DNA from: Lachnospiraceae bacterium FE2018
Lineage (GTDB): Bacteria > Bacillota > Clostridia > Lachnospirales > Lachnospiraceae
Reading direction: 5' to 3'
DNA length: 38,545 nucleotides
Assembly: GCA_000702845.1 (NCBI GenBank)
Contig: JNKK01000025.1
Span: forward strand, 1-38,545
Notes under the pieces: model-generated
The model's input: only the letters and a program-made list of their open reading frames with translations
The model's database searches: none
What the model was told of the DNA's origin: nothing
Part shown: in pieces, positions 1-7,503 of the stretch
Position numbering within the stretch: position 1 is the first letter of the stretch
How the letters are laid out: every line of letters starts with the position of its first letter
Made by a program: the position numbers and the translations under genes

Positions 1-37
1 AATTCACCAACCGCCCATATGTCGTAATCGGAAACAC

Positions 38-55
38 GTCAGCACAGGTGCTGAC
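38..55. repeat. short perfect palindrome at the left edge
   Basis: An 8-bp inverted repeat with a 2-nt centre, GTCAGCAC-AG-GTGCTGAC. No T-run follows on either strand, so it is not an obvious intrinsic terminator. On the minus strand it sits inside a short reading frame that begins at position 92 after AGAGATGATCT (MKNVQEYVVHV...) and stops after 16 codons, still within the window. That frame could be the start of a broken gene running off the left edge. I do not recognise it. Confidence 0.3.
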
Positions 56-158
56 TCGACACATGGACGACGTACTCTTGGACATTTTTCATAGATCATC
101 TCTCAAAACTCAATGTTAGTATATCATGACTTTTTCGCATATTTACACCCCGCAGCAG

Positions 159-184
159 AAAACAGCCTCCGAGGAGACTGTTTT
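159..184 (-). terminator. hairpin terminator of the decayed minus-strand gene
   Basis: Read on the minus strand, AAAACAGTCTCC and GGAGGCTGTTTT form a 12-bp stem with one G-T wobble around a 2-nt loop. The T residues are inside the stem rather than behind it. It lies about 30 bp after the stop codon at 216-218 of the winged-helix-like remnant, which is where a terminator of that former gene would be expected. Confidence 0.5.
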
Positions 185-215
185 GCTTATCGTCAATATG
201 CGGTCACAGGAGAAG

Positions 216-296
216 TTAAAACTTTTTTGAATAAAAAGTACCTTTCCCGGATCCGTGTCTTGCTATATATCCTTCGTCCAGAAGTTTCTTCAATCC
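216..296 (-). pseudogene. C-terminal winged-helix-like remnant
   Basis: On the minus strand an open frame with no start encodes GLKKLLDEGYIARHGSGKG followed by TFYSKKF and a TAA stop at 216-218. The pattern of a leucine-rich helix, then 'GYI', then a basic/glycine wing ('RHGSGKGTFY') resembles the last helix and wing of a winged-helix DNA-binding domain, as found at the C-terminus of some AlbA/Fic-associated or helicase-like regulators. Only about 26 residues survive. Its 5' side runs directly into an alpha/beta-hydrolase fragment in another frame, so it appears to be the tail left over after a deletion. The parent family is uncertain. Confidence 0.35.
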
Positions 297-470
297 GTTG
301 TTCATCCATAAATCCCAGCAGATCCGTCTGCGAATTGCCGTATCGTAAAAGGCATCGTGCCTCTTGGCGTCTTCCCGTGGCCTCGGGTATCTATTGCATA
401 AACATGATAGTATTTTGAGAACTCATCGATTTGTCCCTGAAAATAGCTGCAGTTTTCTCCGTTTCCATGG
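290..470 (-). pseudogene. alpha/beta-hydrolase fragment, frameshifted
   Basis: The minus strand encodes HGNGENCSYFQGQIDEF, then YAIDTRGHGKTPRG and FTIRQFAD. These are the oxyanion 'HGN' loop, the 'D-x-R-G-H-G-x-S/T' turn and the following helix of an alpha/beta-hydrolase (lipase/esterase-like). After FAD, a one-base insertion is needed to continue into DLLGFMDEQ in the next frame, as expected for this fold. The start codon, the nucleophile elbow (G-x-S-x-G) and the rest of the catalytic domain are all absent. The left end passes into the winged-helix remnant and the right end overlaps the last codons of the flavodoxin-type gene, which suggests deletions on both sides. Confidence 0.6.
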
Positions 471-1151
471 ACGCTTGTTTCTCGTCCAGCCTTTTTGCTC
501 CCAATATTCAACATCTTTCTGATTGAATCCTTTCCGCTGCATCAGGTGCATGGCAAAAAACAATCCTCTGGTTTTTAACCCCGGACTTAAGTTTTTGCTT
601 CGGTGAATTATTTTTTCTGCGAGTACAGTTATCTCTTTATCGATCGCATTCTTCTTTTTAGGACTGATACCATCCCAGTTCACTGCGGCAACTGCCTTGC
701 CATATTTGTATATTCTCGCCATGCCCCAGAAAAGCAGACTGTCTGCCATGTCTTTTAAGGTGGATTTCATGCCTGCTCCTGCAGCAGTGCAAATACATAC
801 ACCCTGTTTCCTGAACATGGATTCTTCCGGTCTGTGTACCATCCACCTGTAACCGTAATGATCCAGAAATGCCTTCATCGCCCCCGTAACATGAAAAACA
901 TAAACGGGGCTGGCAAGTATAATAACATCTGCCGCTTCCATCGCTTCTGTTATGGGTGCAAGCTTATTATAATGCGGACACTTATTTTCTGCCTCGCTAA
1001 AGCAGGTAGTGCATCCCACGCAAAATTCTCCGAAGTCCCGCGGCAGAAAGAATTCTGTTATTTCGCCGTCTATTTTTTCAGCCAGCATATGTGCAATATG
1101 ATACGTAGATCCTTTATGATTCTGTCCGTGTATAATAACCGTTTTCAGCAT
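423..1151 (-). CDS. flavodoxin family protein / NADPH-dependent FMN reductase-like
   Basis: This 242-residue protein has a flavodoxin-like Rossmann fold. It starts with a beta strand and the FMN-phosphate loop HGQNHKGSTYHIA (residues 8-20). It has a Cys-rich insertion, CVGCTTCF (C44, C47, C50) with C58, as in iron-sulfur flavoprotein-like NAD(P)H reductases, and a second FMN-binding segment, ASPVYVFHVTGAMKAFLDH. It probably transfers electrons to a small acceptor or quinone in the cytoplasm. A GAGGTG site precedes the ATG. The last ~15 residues (after 'GWTRNKRPWKRR') overlap, in another frame, codons of the hydrolase fragment, so the natural C-terminus has probably been replaced by sequence from the junction. 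The Fic gene ends 71 bp upstream, and the two may be co-transcribed. The family is clear; the physiological substrate is unknown. Confidence 0.85.
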   Translation of the reverse strand: MLKTVIIHGQNHKGSTYHIAHMLAEKIDGEITEFFLPRDFGEFCVGCTTCFSEAENKCPHYNKLAPITEAMEAADVIILASPVYVFHVTGAMKAFLDHYGYRWMVHRPEESMFRKQGVCICTAAGAGMKSTLKDMADSLLFWGMARIYKYGKAVAAVNWDGISPKKKNAIDKEITVLAEKIIHRSKNLSPGLKTRGLFFAMHLMQRKGFNQKDVEYWEQKGWTRNKRPWKRRKLQLFSGTNR

Positions 1152-1222
1152 ATCGTATCACCTCAAAATAATTCAGGCTTTAACACTCAACGCAACTATA
1201 TCATGAAATGACTGCATATGAA

Positions 1223-2212
1223 TTAGCGTTTCACATACCTCTGATTCCTGCTCCGCGGTTTTTCCGGAATCGTCATGTGGATCAACCCCAATTCCATCGC
1301 AGGCCGCAGGTAGTTATTTCTAAAACTGTCTTTTGTCTTAATGCCAATCTTCTCCATCAGATAATTCGATGTGTATGGCACATCATATTCCATGACTTCA
1401 AGTAGTTTCCCGACGTACTCCGATATCTGTCCTTCCTTTGCAGATGCTTGTCTCAGGATGTCCGTAAAGGCATTGTCGATCTGCTGCAGCATGAACTCTA
1501 TAAATGCATTTGACCTTCCTGCATGGTGACAATCTGCAATCGCTTTATAATAACCGGCCTGATCTTTTTCTATCTGACTCTCGATTGGCAGATACTGGAA
1601 GATTTCCCGCCACTTTGTGAGCAGCGCTGTCTGCCAGAGCCTTGCCATGCGGCCGTTCCCGTCTGAGAAGGGATGGATAAAAACAAATTCATAATGGAAA
1701 ACTGAGGAGAGAATCAAAGGATTCAGATCCTTCTCTTTTTTCATCCAGGAAAACAGATCCTTCATAAGAGCAGGTACGTTTCGTGGTGGCGGAGCAACAA
1801 AGATAACCTTCTCTCCATCAAACACACCCTCATCGTCGCTGCGAAAGACACCCGACTCTTCAACCAGCCCCTTCGTCATGATTCTATGGATCCGCTTTAA
1901 TTCCGAAATAGAATACGGGTCGATGTTCGGCAACTCCTCATACGCCGCAAAAGCATTTTTGACTTCCAGAATTTCATTCCCGGGTCCAAGAACTTCATGC
2001 CCGGCGATAATATCTCTTACTTCTTTCAAGGAAAGAGAGTTTGCTTCGATCGTCAAAGAAGAATGAATCGAGCGAATCCGATTGCTCCTGCGAAGATGTG
2101 GCTTTGCGTCCAGATTATGATATAAATTCAGCTCACCCAACTTCTCTGAAATAGATGCTGTCAGTGTCAGCATCGCAAATGAAATATCAAATGGAGGTAT
2201 ATAACTCGCCAT
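1223..2212 (-). CDS. Fic family AMP-transferase-like protein
   Basis: This 329-residue Fic/DOC protein carries the core motif HPFSDGNGR at residues 180-188, with catalytic H180 and the anion-hole/ATP-binding G-N-G-R. Proteins with this motif typically AMPylate a target hydroxyl. The N-terminus has the inhibitory helix motif SSLTIEAN (51-58). E56 is the glutamate expected to block ATP binding, so the enzyme is of the self-inhibited class with an N-terminal helix. The residue after this Glu is Ala where Gly or Asn is usual. The C-terminal ~65 residues look like a winged helix (YTSNYLMEKIGI..., basic tail), which suggests DNA binding and possible autoregulation. No adjacent antitoxin gene is seen. 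A promoter lies just upstream (2253-2281). Confidence 0.92.
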   Translation of the reverse strand: MASYIPPFDISFAMLTLTASISEKLGELNLYHNLDAKPHLRRSNRIRSIHSSLTIEANSLSLKEVRDIIAGHEVLGPGNEILEVKNAFAAYEELPNIDPYSISELKRIHRIMTKGLVEESGVFRSDDEGVFDGEKVIFVAPPPRNVPALMKDLFSWMKKEKDLNPLILSSVFHYEFVFIHPFSDGNGRMARLWQTALLTKWREIFQYLPIESQIEKDQAGYYKAIADCHHAGRSNAFIEFMLQQIDNAFTDILRQASAKEGQISEYVGKLLEVMEYDVPYTSNYLMEKIGIKTKDSFRNNYLRPAMELGLIHMTIPEKPRSRNQRYVKR

Positions 2213-2252
2213 AGAATAGACCTCATATAATCGCTATCATTACTTACCATTT

Positions 2253-2281
2253 ATCTTACTATATTTCATGATAGTTCTCAA
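2253..2281 (-). promoter_or_regulatory. sigma-A type promoter of the fic gene
   Basis: On the minus strand TTGAGA (2276-2281), a 17-nt spacer and TAAGAT (2253-2258) lie about 40 bp before the ATG at 2212. Spacing is ideal and the hexamers are 4/6 and 5/6 matches to consensus. Confidence 0.55.
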
Positions 2282-2305
2282 GTAGAATCATGCCGGATCT
2301 CCAAC

Positions 2306-2734
2306 TTACTTATAGTTGATAAAGAAAAGACCGATCAGACAAATTGCCACACCTGCCAGTTTATTCCAGGTCAGGGATTCATGGTAAAGGAAATAGCCCA
2401 CTAAAAGAAGTGACATTGCCAGGAAGGCGCTCTGTACGATAAATCCCACGCTGACCTGCCATCCGGCTTTATAGGCATAAATCCAGCCCGCTTCCAGTCC
2501 GATAATCACGATGCCGAGGACCAGCGGAGCCCAGTTCAGTTTTCCATATTCCTTTGCCAGACTTCCATCTGAAGGAAGTACAAAATAAAGGACCGCACTT
2601 ACTGCTGCAGCCACCAGATACGTAATCACCAGTGATGCAAACGGATTCATATCTTTCGGCACTGATTTGGCACAAACCTGATAGACGGTATTCGATAATA
2701 CCAGAAGTGCAATCGGCCATATATAAGAAAACAT
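2306..2734 (-). CDS. small EamA/SMR-like multidrug-metabolite transporter
   Basis: This 142-residue hydrophobic protein has about five predicted membrane helices and the pattern of a single EamA (DMT superfamily) repeat. It ends in ESLTWNKLAGVAICLIGLFF, which is typical of EamA/SMR C-termini. Full EamA transporters have two such repeats (10 helices, ~290 residues), so this half-size protein probably works as a dimer, as SMR proteins do. I chose the ATG at 2734 because GGAGGT sits 7 nt upstream; a longer frame from 2824 would begin inside the upstream gene's terminator hairpin. It follows that terminator and so may have its own promoter. The substrate is unknown. Confidence 0.8.
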   Translation of the reverse strand: MFSYIWPIALLVLSNTVYQVCAKSVPKDMNPFASLVITYLVAAAVSAVLYFVLPSDGSLAKEYGKLNWAPLVLGIVIIGLEAGWIYAYKAGWQVSVGFIVQSAFLAMSLLLVGYFLYHESLTWNKLAGVAICLIGLFFINYK

Positions 2735-2804
2735 AATTTTACCTCCGGTCAGATCATTTGCAGGGATGAAAGCCTCTGTTATAAATGAAGTATAAGCCAT
2801 CCTG

Positions 2805-2841
2805 AGAAAAAGAGCCATCAGCATTTTCTGCTGATGGCTCT
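2805..2841 (-). terminator. strong intrinsic terminator of the FnIII-like gene
   Basis: The minus strand reads AGAGCCATCAGCA-gaaaa-TGCTGATGGCTCT followed by TTTTTCTC. The stem is a perfect 13 bp with a 5-nt loop and a T-run. It lies 80 bp after the stop codon at 2923. Confidence 0.92.
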
Positions 2842-2922
2842 GACGCCGGAACCTTTTTAAAGCAAGTATGTTTCATCAAATCCTGAACCTTGCCTTCCGG
2901 ATTGTAAATGCCTTTTCTCCGT

Positions 2923-3690
2923 TTATTTTTTTAATGCTGAAATCCATGTATTAACGGGCTCGCGTGCAATATTTAACGTATACATCTTACCTCCCGCAGT
3001 AAAGGGAACCTGTATCACAAGAACCGTATCTGTATCTACATACTGCGGTGTGGCTTTTACTGTAAACGCGGCGTCTTTTGATGGCTGAATCACAGCGCCT
3101 TCCGTTAATTCACCTGTTCCGAGCTGTTTCGTCTCTCCTGTTTTGGGATCAAGCTGAATAAAATTACAGCTGTCTCCTTCTTTTATAGTCATTGCCTTTT
3201 TCGTTAAATTCTTTACCGCAGCATAGTAGTATCTCACACCTCCGCCGCTTCTGGTCATGAATCCGCCCAGACTGATGCTCGTCGACATCGTCATCGAGTT
3301 ATAGATATTTCCGGATGCCGCAAAAAGATGCACACATGCCGACATTTTACTCTTTTCTTTTCCTTTGACAGCCTGAACTTTGTAATAGTATTCGCCCTGC
3401 GACTTTTTCGTAATTGTCAGCTTTTTTGTGGTGGCAAATTTTTTATATTTCCCGTTCTTCTTTTTCGCTCTGTACACCACATATTTTTTTGCGCCTTTTA
3501 TTTTTTTCCAGGTTAATGTTGCGCTGTCTCCGGAATACTTGCAATTCGTTATTACAAATTTAGGTTTTGCATTTTTCTTAAAGGATGCTGCTTTTGCAGG
3601 ACGCACGCAAACAAGCATCATTATGAGCACCAAAAGGGTGCCCATCAGTATTCTGATCATCCTCCTCTTATTCTGTCCGCTTTCAACCAT
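2923..3690 (-). CDS. secreted fibronectin type III-like protein
   Basis: A 255-residue exported protein of unknown role. Residues 1-35 form a signal peptide: a basic N-terminus with KRRMIR, a hydrophobic core GTLLVLIMMLVCV and an Ala-rich cleavage region near PAKAA. Residues ~44-118 look like a fibronectin type III module of the kind found in clostridial surface proteins (ATLTWKKIKGAKKYVVYRA, then YYYKVQAV). The mature N-terminal half is very lysine-rich. The C-terminal ~125 residues form a second beta-rich domain (YYYAAVKNLTKKAM..., PFTAGGKMYTLNI) that I do not recognise. No sortase motif or transmembrane anchor is visible, so it is probably released or held by charge. AAGGAGG 6 nt upstream supports the ATG at 3690, and a strong terminator follows. 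Confidence 0.75.
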   Translation of the reverse strand: MVESGQNKRRMIRILMGTLLVLIMMLVCVRPAKAASFKKNAKPKFVITNCKYSGDSATLTWKKIKGAKKYVVYRAKKKNGKYKKFATTKKLTITKKSQGEYYYKVQAVKGKEKSKMSACVHLFAASGNIYNSMTMSTSISLGGFMTRSGGGVRYYYAAVKNLTKKAMTIKEGDSCNFIQLDPKTGETKQLGTGELTEGAVIQPSKDAAFTVKATPQYVDTDTVLVIQVPFTAGGKMYTLNIAREPVNTWISALKK

Positions 3691-3798
3691 TATTTTTCCT
3701 CCTTTCTGAAATCTCCTGCAAAGCAAAACGCCGGAGAGATTATACAGATTATGCTGTCAAAATCTTCCCGGCTGAGATATGCTCCATCTGCTAATCAG

Positions 3799-3807
3799 AT
3801 TATATCA
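3799..3807 (-). promoter_or_regulatory. extended -10 promoter candidate for the FnIII-like gene
   Basis: On the minus strand TGATATAAT forms an extended -10 element (TGn-TATAAT) about 110 bp upstream of the FnIII-like gene. No good -35 hexamer is seen at 17 nt, so the call rests on the extended -10 alone. Confidence 0.35.
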
Positions 3808-3851
3808 TGACACGTTCAATGCGGAAATACATTCTGCGCAAAGGGAGGCGA

Positions 3852-4463
3852 TTATTCCGTCTTTACCTTCTCAAAAACCATATCCGTCAGTGCACAGGGA
3901 AGCAGTTCCTCCGGTTTCATATCCGGCCGGATCCATTTGTCCACCAGTTTCTCAGGCATGATCAGCGGCATCCGGTCATGAATGAAGCGGATCTCTTCTC
4001 CGGGTTCCCGGGTCAGTACGGCAAATACGGGAAGACCCTTTTCGATTCGATATAGTCCGCAGAGCCAGGTCATGGTTGAATTCCTTGGCTGAATCATATA
4101 CTTATCACCGGTATGTTTTTTCCCGTCATTTCCCAGCCGGTGCTCCCATTCAAAGTACCAGGACGCCGGCACAATGCAGCGATGCCTGGCCCAGTCCTCC
4201 CGGAACATCGGTTTTTCCGCGGCAGTCTCCGAGCGCGCATTGATCAGGAGACTCTTTCCGGAATATCCCCACTTCATAGGATATACTGTTTTTTTCCCGG
4301 CACGGTTCGGCGCAAGAACCGGAACGACATCGGTCGGACGGATCTCGCCATAGCTCTTTACCGCCGTTGTTTCATGCCATCTGGTCACCAGCGGAGAACG
4401 GTTCATTTCTTCAACAATCGGCCGGAGTTCCGGCGATTCATCAGTCCAGTATCGGCTGCACAT
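3852..4463 (-). CDS. SRAP/YedK (HMCES-type) abasic-site DNA-protein crosslink protein
   Basis: This 203-residue SOS response-associated peptidase-like protein belongs to a family that detects abasic sites in single-stranded DNA and covalently traps them through the amino-terminal cysteine exposed after Met removal. C2 is present (MCSRYW), as are the NARSE motif (N75), the conserved glutamate in SWYFEW (E105) and the active-site histidine in IHDRMP (H162). These spacings match the known SRAP active site closely. The length is normal for the family. GAAGGAG precedes the start. It stands alone between other leftward genes and no LexA-type operator was identified. Confidence 0.93.
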   Translation of the reverse strand: MCSRYWTDESPELRPIVEEMNRSPLVTRWHETTAVKSYGEIRPTDVVPVLAPNRAGKKTVYPMKWGYSGKSLLINARSETAAEKPMFREDWARHRCIVPASWYFEWEHRLGNDGKKHTGDKYMIQPRNSTMTWLCGLYRIEKGLPVFAVLTREPGEEIRFIHDRMPLIMPEKLVDKWIRPDMKPEELLPCALTDMVFEKVKTE

Positions 4464-4569
4464 GGTGCGTCAACTCCTTCGTAAATCAGAAATTTATGGC
4501 ATCGGCTTCATGATTTTATGATATATGTGATTGACTGAAGATTGCAACAGTTATGTCCGTTTCGCGCGC

Positions 4570-4599
4570 AAAAAACCGGCGGCATTTCTGCCGCCGGTT
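4570..4599 (-). terminator. intrinsic terminator after the SH3b peptide gene
   Basis: The minus strand reads AACCGGCGGCA-gaaa-TGCCGCCGGTT followed by TTTTTGCG. This is an 11-bp, GC-rich perfect stem with a tetraloop and T-run, about 70 bp after the stop at 4670. Confidence 0.92.
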
Positions 4600-4669
4600 C
4601 TGAAAGGGGGGGAAGGTTTCTATTTATCTCAAAGGATACCTGTACTCTGTGACGGAGGACGCACCTTAT

Positions 4670-4948
4670 TTATACTACATAGCTGGCGTTGACCCATCCT
4701 TCTTTGTTAATGGAACTTGCATATGCCCATACATAAGCGCCGTTTCTGACATCCGGACGGATCTGGATCTTGGTTCCGTTATAAAGTCTTCCGATCTCAT
4801 TACTCGAATCGTATGCAGCTGCCTTTCTGATCGCCAGATAGTTCTTTGTGCCGGAAACAGTTGCCCACTTCCATGTGCCTGGTGATGATGTTACGCCGCC
4901 TGTTACCTGTCCGAGTTCGTCCAAATTAATCTTTTTCATATTTGCCAT
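4670..4948 (-). CDS. double-glycine leader peptide with an SH3b mature domain
   Basis: A 92-residue small protein in two parts. Residues 1-18 (MANMKKINLDELGQVTGG) look like a double-glycine leader: charged/hydrophobic residues spaced L9-D10-E11-L12, V15 and then G17-G18. Such leaders are normally cut after GG by a C39-peptidase ABC exporter. Residues 19-92 look like a bacterial SH3 (SH3b) domain, with NYLAIRKAAAYDSSNEIGRL, NGTKIQI and the ending GWVNASYVV. There are no cysteines, so thioether or disulfide maturation is unlikely. AGAGGAGA upstream supports the start, and the gene is monocistronic with a strong terminator. No exporter, immunity gene or modifying enzyme is next to it. It could be a bacteriocin-like or cell-wall-binding secreted peptide; the function is not known. 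Confidence 0.75.
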   Translation of the reverse strand: MANMKKINLDELGQVTGGVTSSPGTWKWATVSGTKNYLAIRKAAAYDSSNEIGRLYNGTKIQIRPDVRNGAYVWAYASSINKEGWVNASYVV

Positions 4949-5060
4949 GATTTGATTCTCCTCTGATTTATTTATATTGGGTTTGCTGTGTTGTTATCTT
5001 TTGTGATTGTAGAATAACAGGCTGTGTCAAACAGATGTCCAACACATCTAAAGTTTTTTA

Positions 5061-5116
5061 TTAAAAAAACGTCCCGCATATCTGTTTTCAGCTCTTTTTC
5101 AGATACGCGGAACGCT
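5061..5116 (-). terminator. terminator of the long 16.3-5.1 kb operon
   Basis: On the minus strand the arms AGCGTTCCGCGTATCTG and CAGATATGCGGGACGTT pair over 17 bp with three G-T wobbles, around a ~15-nt A-rich loop, followed by TTTTTTTAA. It lies just after the UbiB-like stop codon at 5132. Confidence 0.88.
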
Positions 5117-5131
5117 TTATAATATCTGTTT

Positions 5132-6883
5132 TCACTTTTTCTTTGATATATTCTTCACCGTGTAGATCGCCAGCGAGATCGAAACAACCAGACCAACCGC
5201 AGCCAGAATCGGGATCCCTCCCGGTGCTTTTGGTGTAATATCCGCAAGACAGAGCAGGCTCGAACCGATGAACAAAACACAGGCAAACAACGCCATTACA
5301 ACATTTTTTACCGTATCGTTGCCTTTGCTGAGCAGTTCCTCATAACCGGTCAGCTCCAGGTTCATCTTCATTCTTCCTCTGGCCGCGCTTTTCAGCAGAT
5401 CAGAAGTAAGAACCGGAATCTTTGCCGCTTTCTTGCTGATTTCCAGCACTTCTTTGCCGGTGCTGATGAGCTGCTGCTCCAGATCGAAGTTCTTTTTCGC
5501 GCGATCCATCAGCTTATTACTGAGGAGTTCAAACAGGTTCAGCTCCGGGCAAAGCTGTTCGATCACACCCTCGATGGTTGCCAGTGATCTGATGAGCATC
5601 GTGAACTTGCCTGGCATTTTAACGTGATGTTTCTCAGCCAGGCTGCAGATCTCTTCGAAAAGCAGGGACACATCCAGATCATTGAGGCTGGTGACGGATA
5701 CATACCGGTCAAGAAAGACATCCAGATCTTCAATCAGCCTGTCACGGTTTGTCTCGGCTGTCGCGGCACCCATGGACATGATCGAATTTGCGATGGTCTC
5801 CACATCGCCTTCCAGAACAGCCAGAACCAGAGACTGGATGATATTCACATCAGCGTCAGTGATCCGCCCGATCATACCAAAATCAATCCAGCAGGGAACT
5901 CCGTGCATGACCATGATGTTTCCCTGATGGGGATCCGCGTGGAACACACCGACATCAAGAACCTGATGCAGATAATTGTCGACAATCCTGCGGCCGATCT
6001 CCACCACATCGTAACCGTCTTCGATCAGCCGGTCTTTCTTTGATATGGAATAGCCGTCCACAAATGACATCGTAAAAATACGTTCCGTCGTCAGTTCGTC
6101 AAAGACATCCGGACAGGAAACCACCGTCTCATCTTCGATACAGTTTTCCTTGAAGAATTTGGTGTTTTCCGCCTCGATGCGGCAATCCAGCTCCTCCTCG
6201 GTCACCTGCTCGAATTCTTCGATCACGCTCAGCAGATCAAGCTGCTCATCGGCATTATCCGCACCTTCCATCACGACATTGAAAACGGAAGCCAGCTTTT
6301 TCAGCAGCACGAAATCCTTCCGCATCATATCTGCGATCAGCGGACGCTGTACCTTCGTCACGACCGGGGTTCCGTCCTTGAGCACACCATAATGAGCCTG
6401 TCCGATGGAAGCGGAGCCCAGCGGTTTATCCCTGAATTCCTGGTATATCTCGTCGATCGTTTTCCCTGTTTCCTGTTCGATCACAGCGCGGGCCAGAGCC
6501 GGATCCAGCTCCTGTACGTTCTGGCGGAGTTTCTCCAGTTCCTTACAGTAGTTTTCCGGAAGAAGGTCCACGCGGCTTGACATGATCTGACCGATTTTGA
6601 CATAAGTGGGACCCAGATCCTCCAGTGTGGAGCGGAGTTCTTCCGGGGTCAGTCCGTTCGCATAAAAATTGTGTTTCGCGAATACACCAAGCATCTCGGC
6701 AGAACGGCGTTTTTCACGCTTTTCATATTCTTTGATCTGACCGGAAAGCAGCTGCTTCATGTTTTCGCTCATTTCCGCCCTGGTATGTTTAAACTTTGCA
6801 ATCTTCGCGTCCAGATCCTTACGTATATCTCTGCGCTCCTGGAGTGAGGACACATCATTCTTATCTTTTGTTTTTTTCTCCAT
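5132..6883 (-). CDS. UbiB/ABC1/ADCK family atypical kinase
   Basis: This 583-residue protein has the family hallmarks: the KxGQ motif YVKIGQ (K96-Q99) preceding SRVDLLP, the Ala-rich loop GSASIGQAH (156-164), a probable nucleotide-site lysine (K177), the catalytic segment HADPHQGN (315-322) and a DFG motif (334-336). Two hydrophobic helices end the protein (roughly residues 525-580), anchoring it to the membrane. UbiB relatives support isoprenoid-quinone or lipid metabolism. In a Clostridia-like host without ubiquinone, a lipid- or isoprenoid-related role is more likely than ubiquinone synthesis, but this is inference. An AGGAGGGG site precedes the ATG. The HdeD-like gene ends 15 bp upstream and the operon terminator follows. 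Confidence 0.93.
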   Translation of the reverse strand: MEKKTKDKNDVSSLQERRDIRKDLDAKIAKFKHTRAEMSENMKQLLSGQIKEYEKREKRRSAEMLGVFAKHNFYANGLTPEELRSTLEDLGPTYVKIGQIMSSRVDLLPENYCKELEKLRQNVQELDPALARAVIEQETGKTIDEIYQEFRDKPLGSASIGQAHYGVLKDGTPVVTKVQRPLIADMMRKDFVLLKKLASVFNVVMEGADNADEQLDLLSVIEEFEQVTEEELDCRIEAENTKFFKENCIEDETVVSCPDVFDELTTERIFTMSFVDGYSISKKDRLIEDGYDVVEIGRRIVDNYLHQVLDVGVFHADPHQGNIMVMHGVPCWIDFGMIGRITDADVNIIQSLVLAVLEGDVETIANSIMSMGAATAETNRDRLIEDLDVFLDRYVSVTSLNDLDVSLLFEEICSLAEKHHVKMPGKFTMLIRSLATIEGVIEQLCPELNLFELLSNKLMDRAKKNFDLEQQLISTGKEVLEISKKAAKIPVLTSDLLKSAARGRMKMNLELTGYEELLSKGNDTVKNVVMALFACVLFIGSSLLCLADITPKAPGGIPILAAVGLVVSISLAIYTVKNISKKK

Positions 6884-6898
6884 GTTCGTCCCCTCCTC

Positions 6899-7447
6899 TT
6901 ACATATTTTTGAACGGCCATATCATGATGACATGTATGATACTGACAGCAGAGGAAAGCAGCATCATTCCTCCGATCACCTTCATCAGCGCTCCCGGTGA
7001 ATTCCACCACGGATTTGTCAGAATGACAATTCCGGCTGCAATCAGAAGCAGTGACAGCACAATCATAATCCACCATCCGTTGCGTCTGGCACGGCGCGCG
7101 TACTTCCAGGTGTTGAACATCTCATTGAGTCCCTCTGCCACCAGATAAATACCGAAAATGAGTCCCAGTACCTGCAGGACATGTTCGCGGTAGAACAAGA
7201 CCGCAGCACCAAGGACGCCGATGAGCAGCGCACCTGTCAGATAAACATAATTGATCAGCACCTTTTTGCTGGAAAGATATTCAAATACCATGACTGTGGC
7301 GAAGATCAGCAGTCCGTATCCCGCTGCCACCACCAGCATACTCACATATCGTTCCGGACAGATAAACATGAGAATGCCGACCGCTATCATAATAACGGAT
7401 GTCATAATCATGCTCCGTTTCAATTTTCCCAGTTCCTGAAAAAGCAT
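6899..7447 (-). CDS. HdeD/DUF308-like integral membrane protein
   Basis: A 182-residue protein with six predicted membrane helices in three hairpin pairs, each containing 'G-I-h-x-h-x-x-P' type turns (for example SVIMIAVGILMFICPERYV and SLLLIAAGIVILTNPWW). This is the pattern of HdeD/DUF308 proteins, which protect membranes from acid or stress in enterobacteria and are uncharacterised in Firmicutes. The start is the ATG at 7447, because AGGAGG lies 8 nt upstream. A GTG three codons earlier overlaps that site. It sits between the Cys-tail membrane protein (56 bp upstream) and the UbiB-like gene (15 bp downstream), so it is probably in the same transcript. Confidence 0.85.
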   Translation of the reverse strand: MLFQELGKLKRSMIMTSVIMIAVGILMFICPERYVSMLVVAAGYGLLIFATVMVFEYLSSKKVLINYVYLTGALLIGVLGAAVLFYREHVLQVLGLIFGIYLVAEGLNEMFNTWKYARRARRNGWWIMIVLSLLLIAAGIVILTNPWWNSPGALMKVIGGMMLLSSAVSIIHVIMIWPFKNM

Positions 7448-7503
7448 ACTATACACCTCCTGTTTGTCAGGCTTTTATCCTGATTTTTTTCCATTATATT
7501 CTC

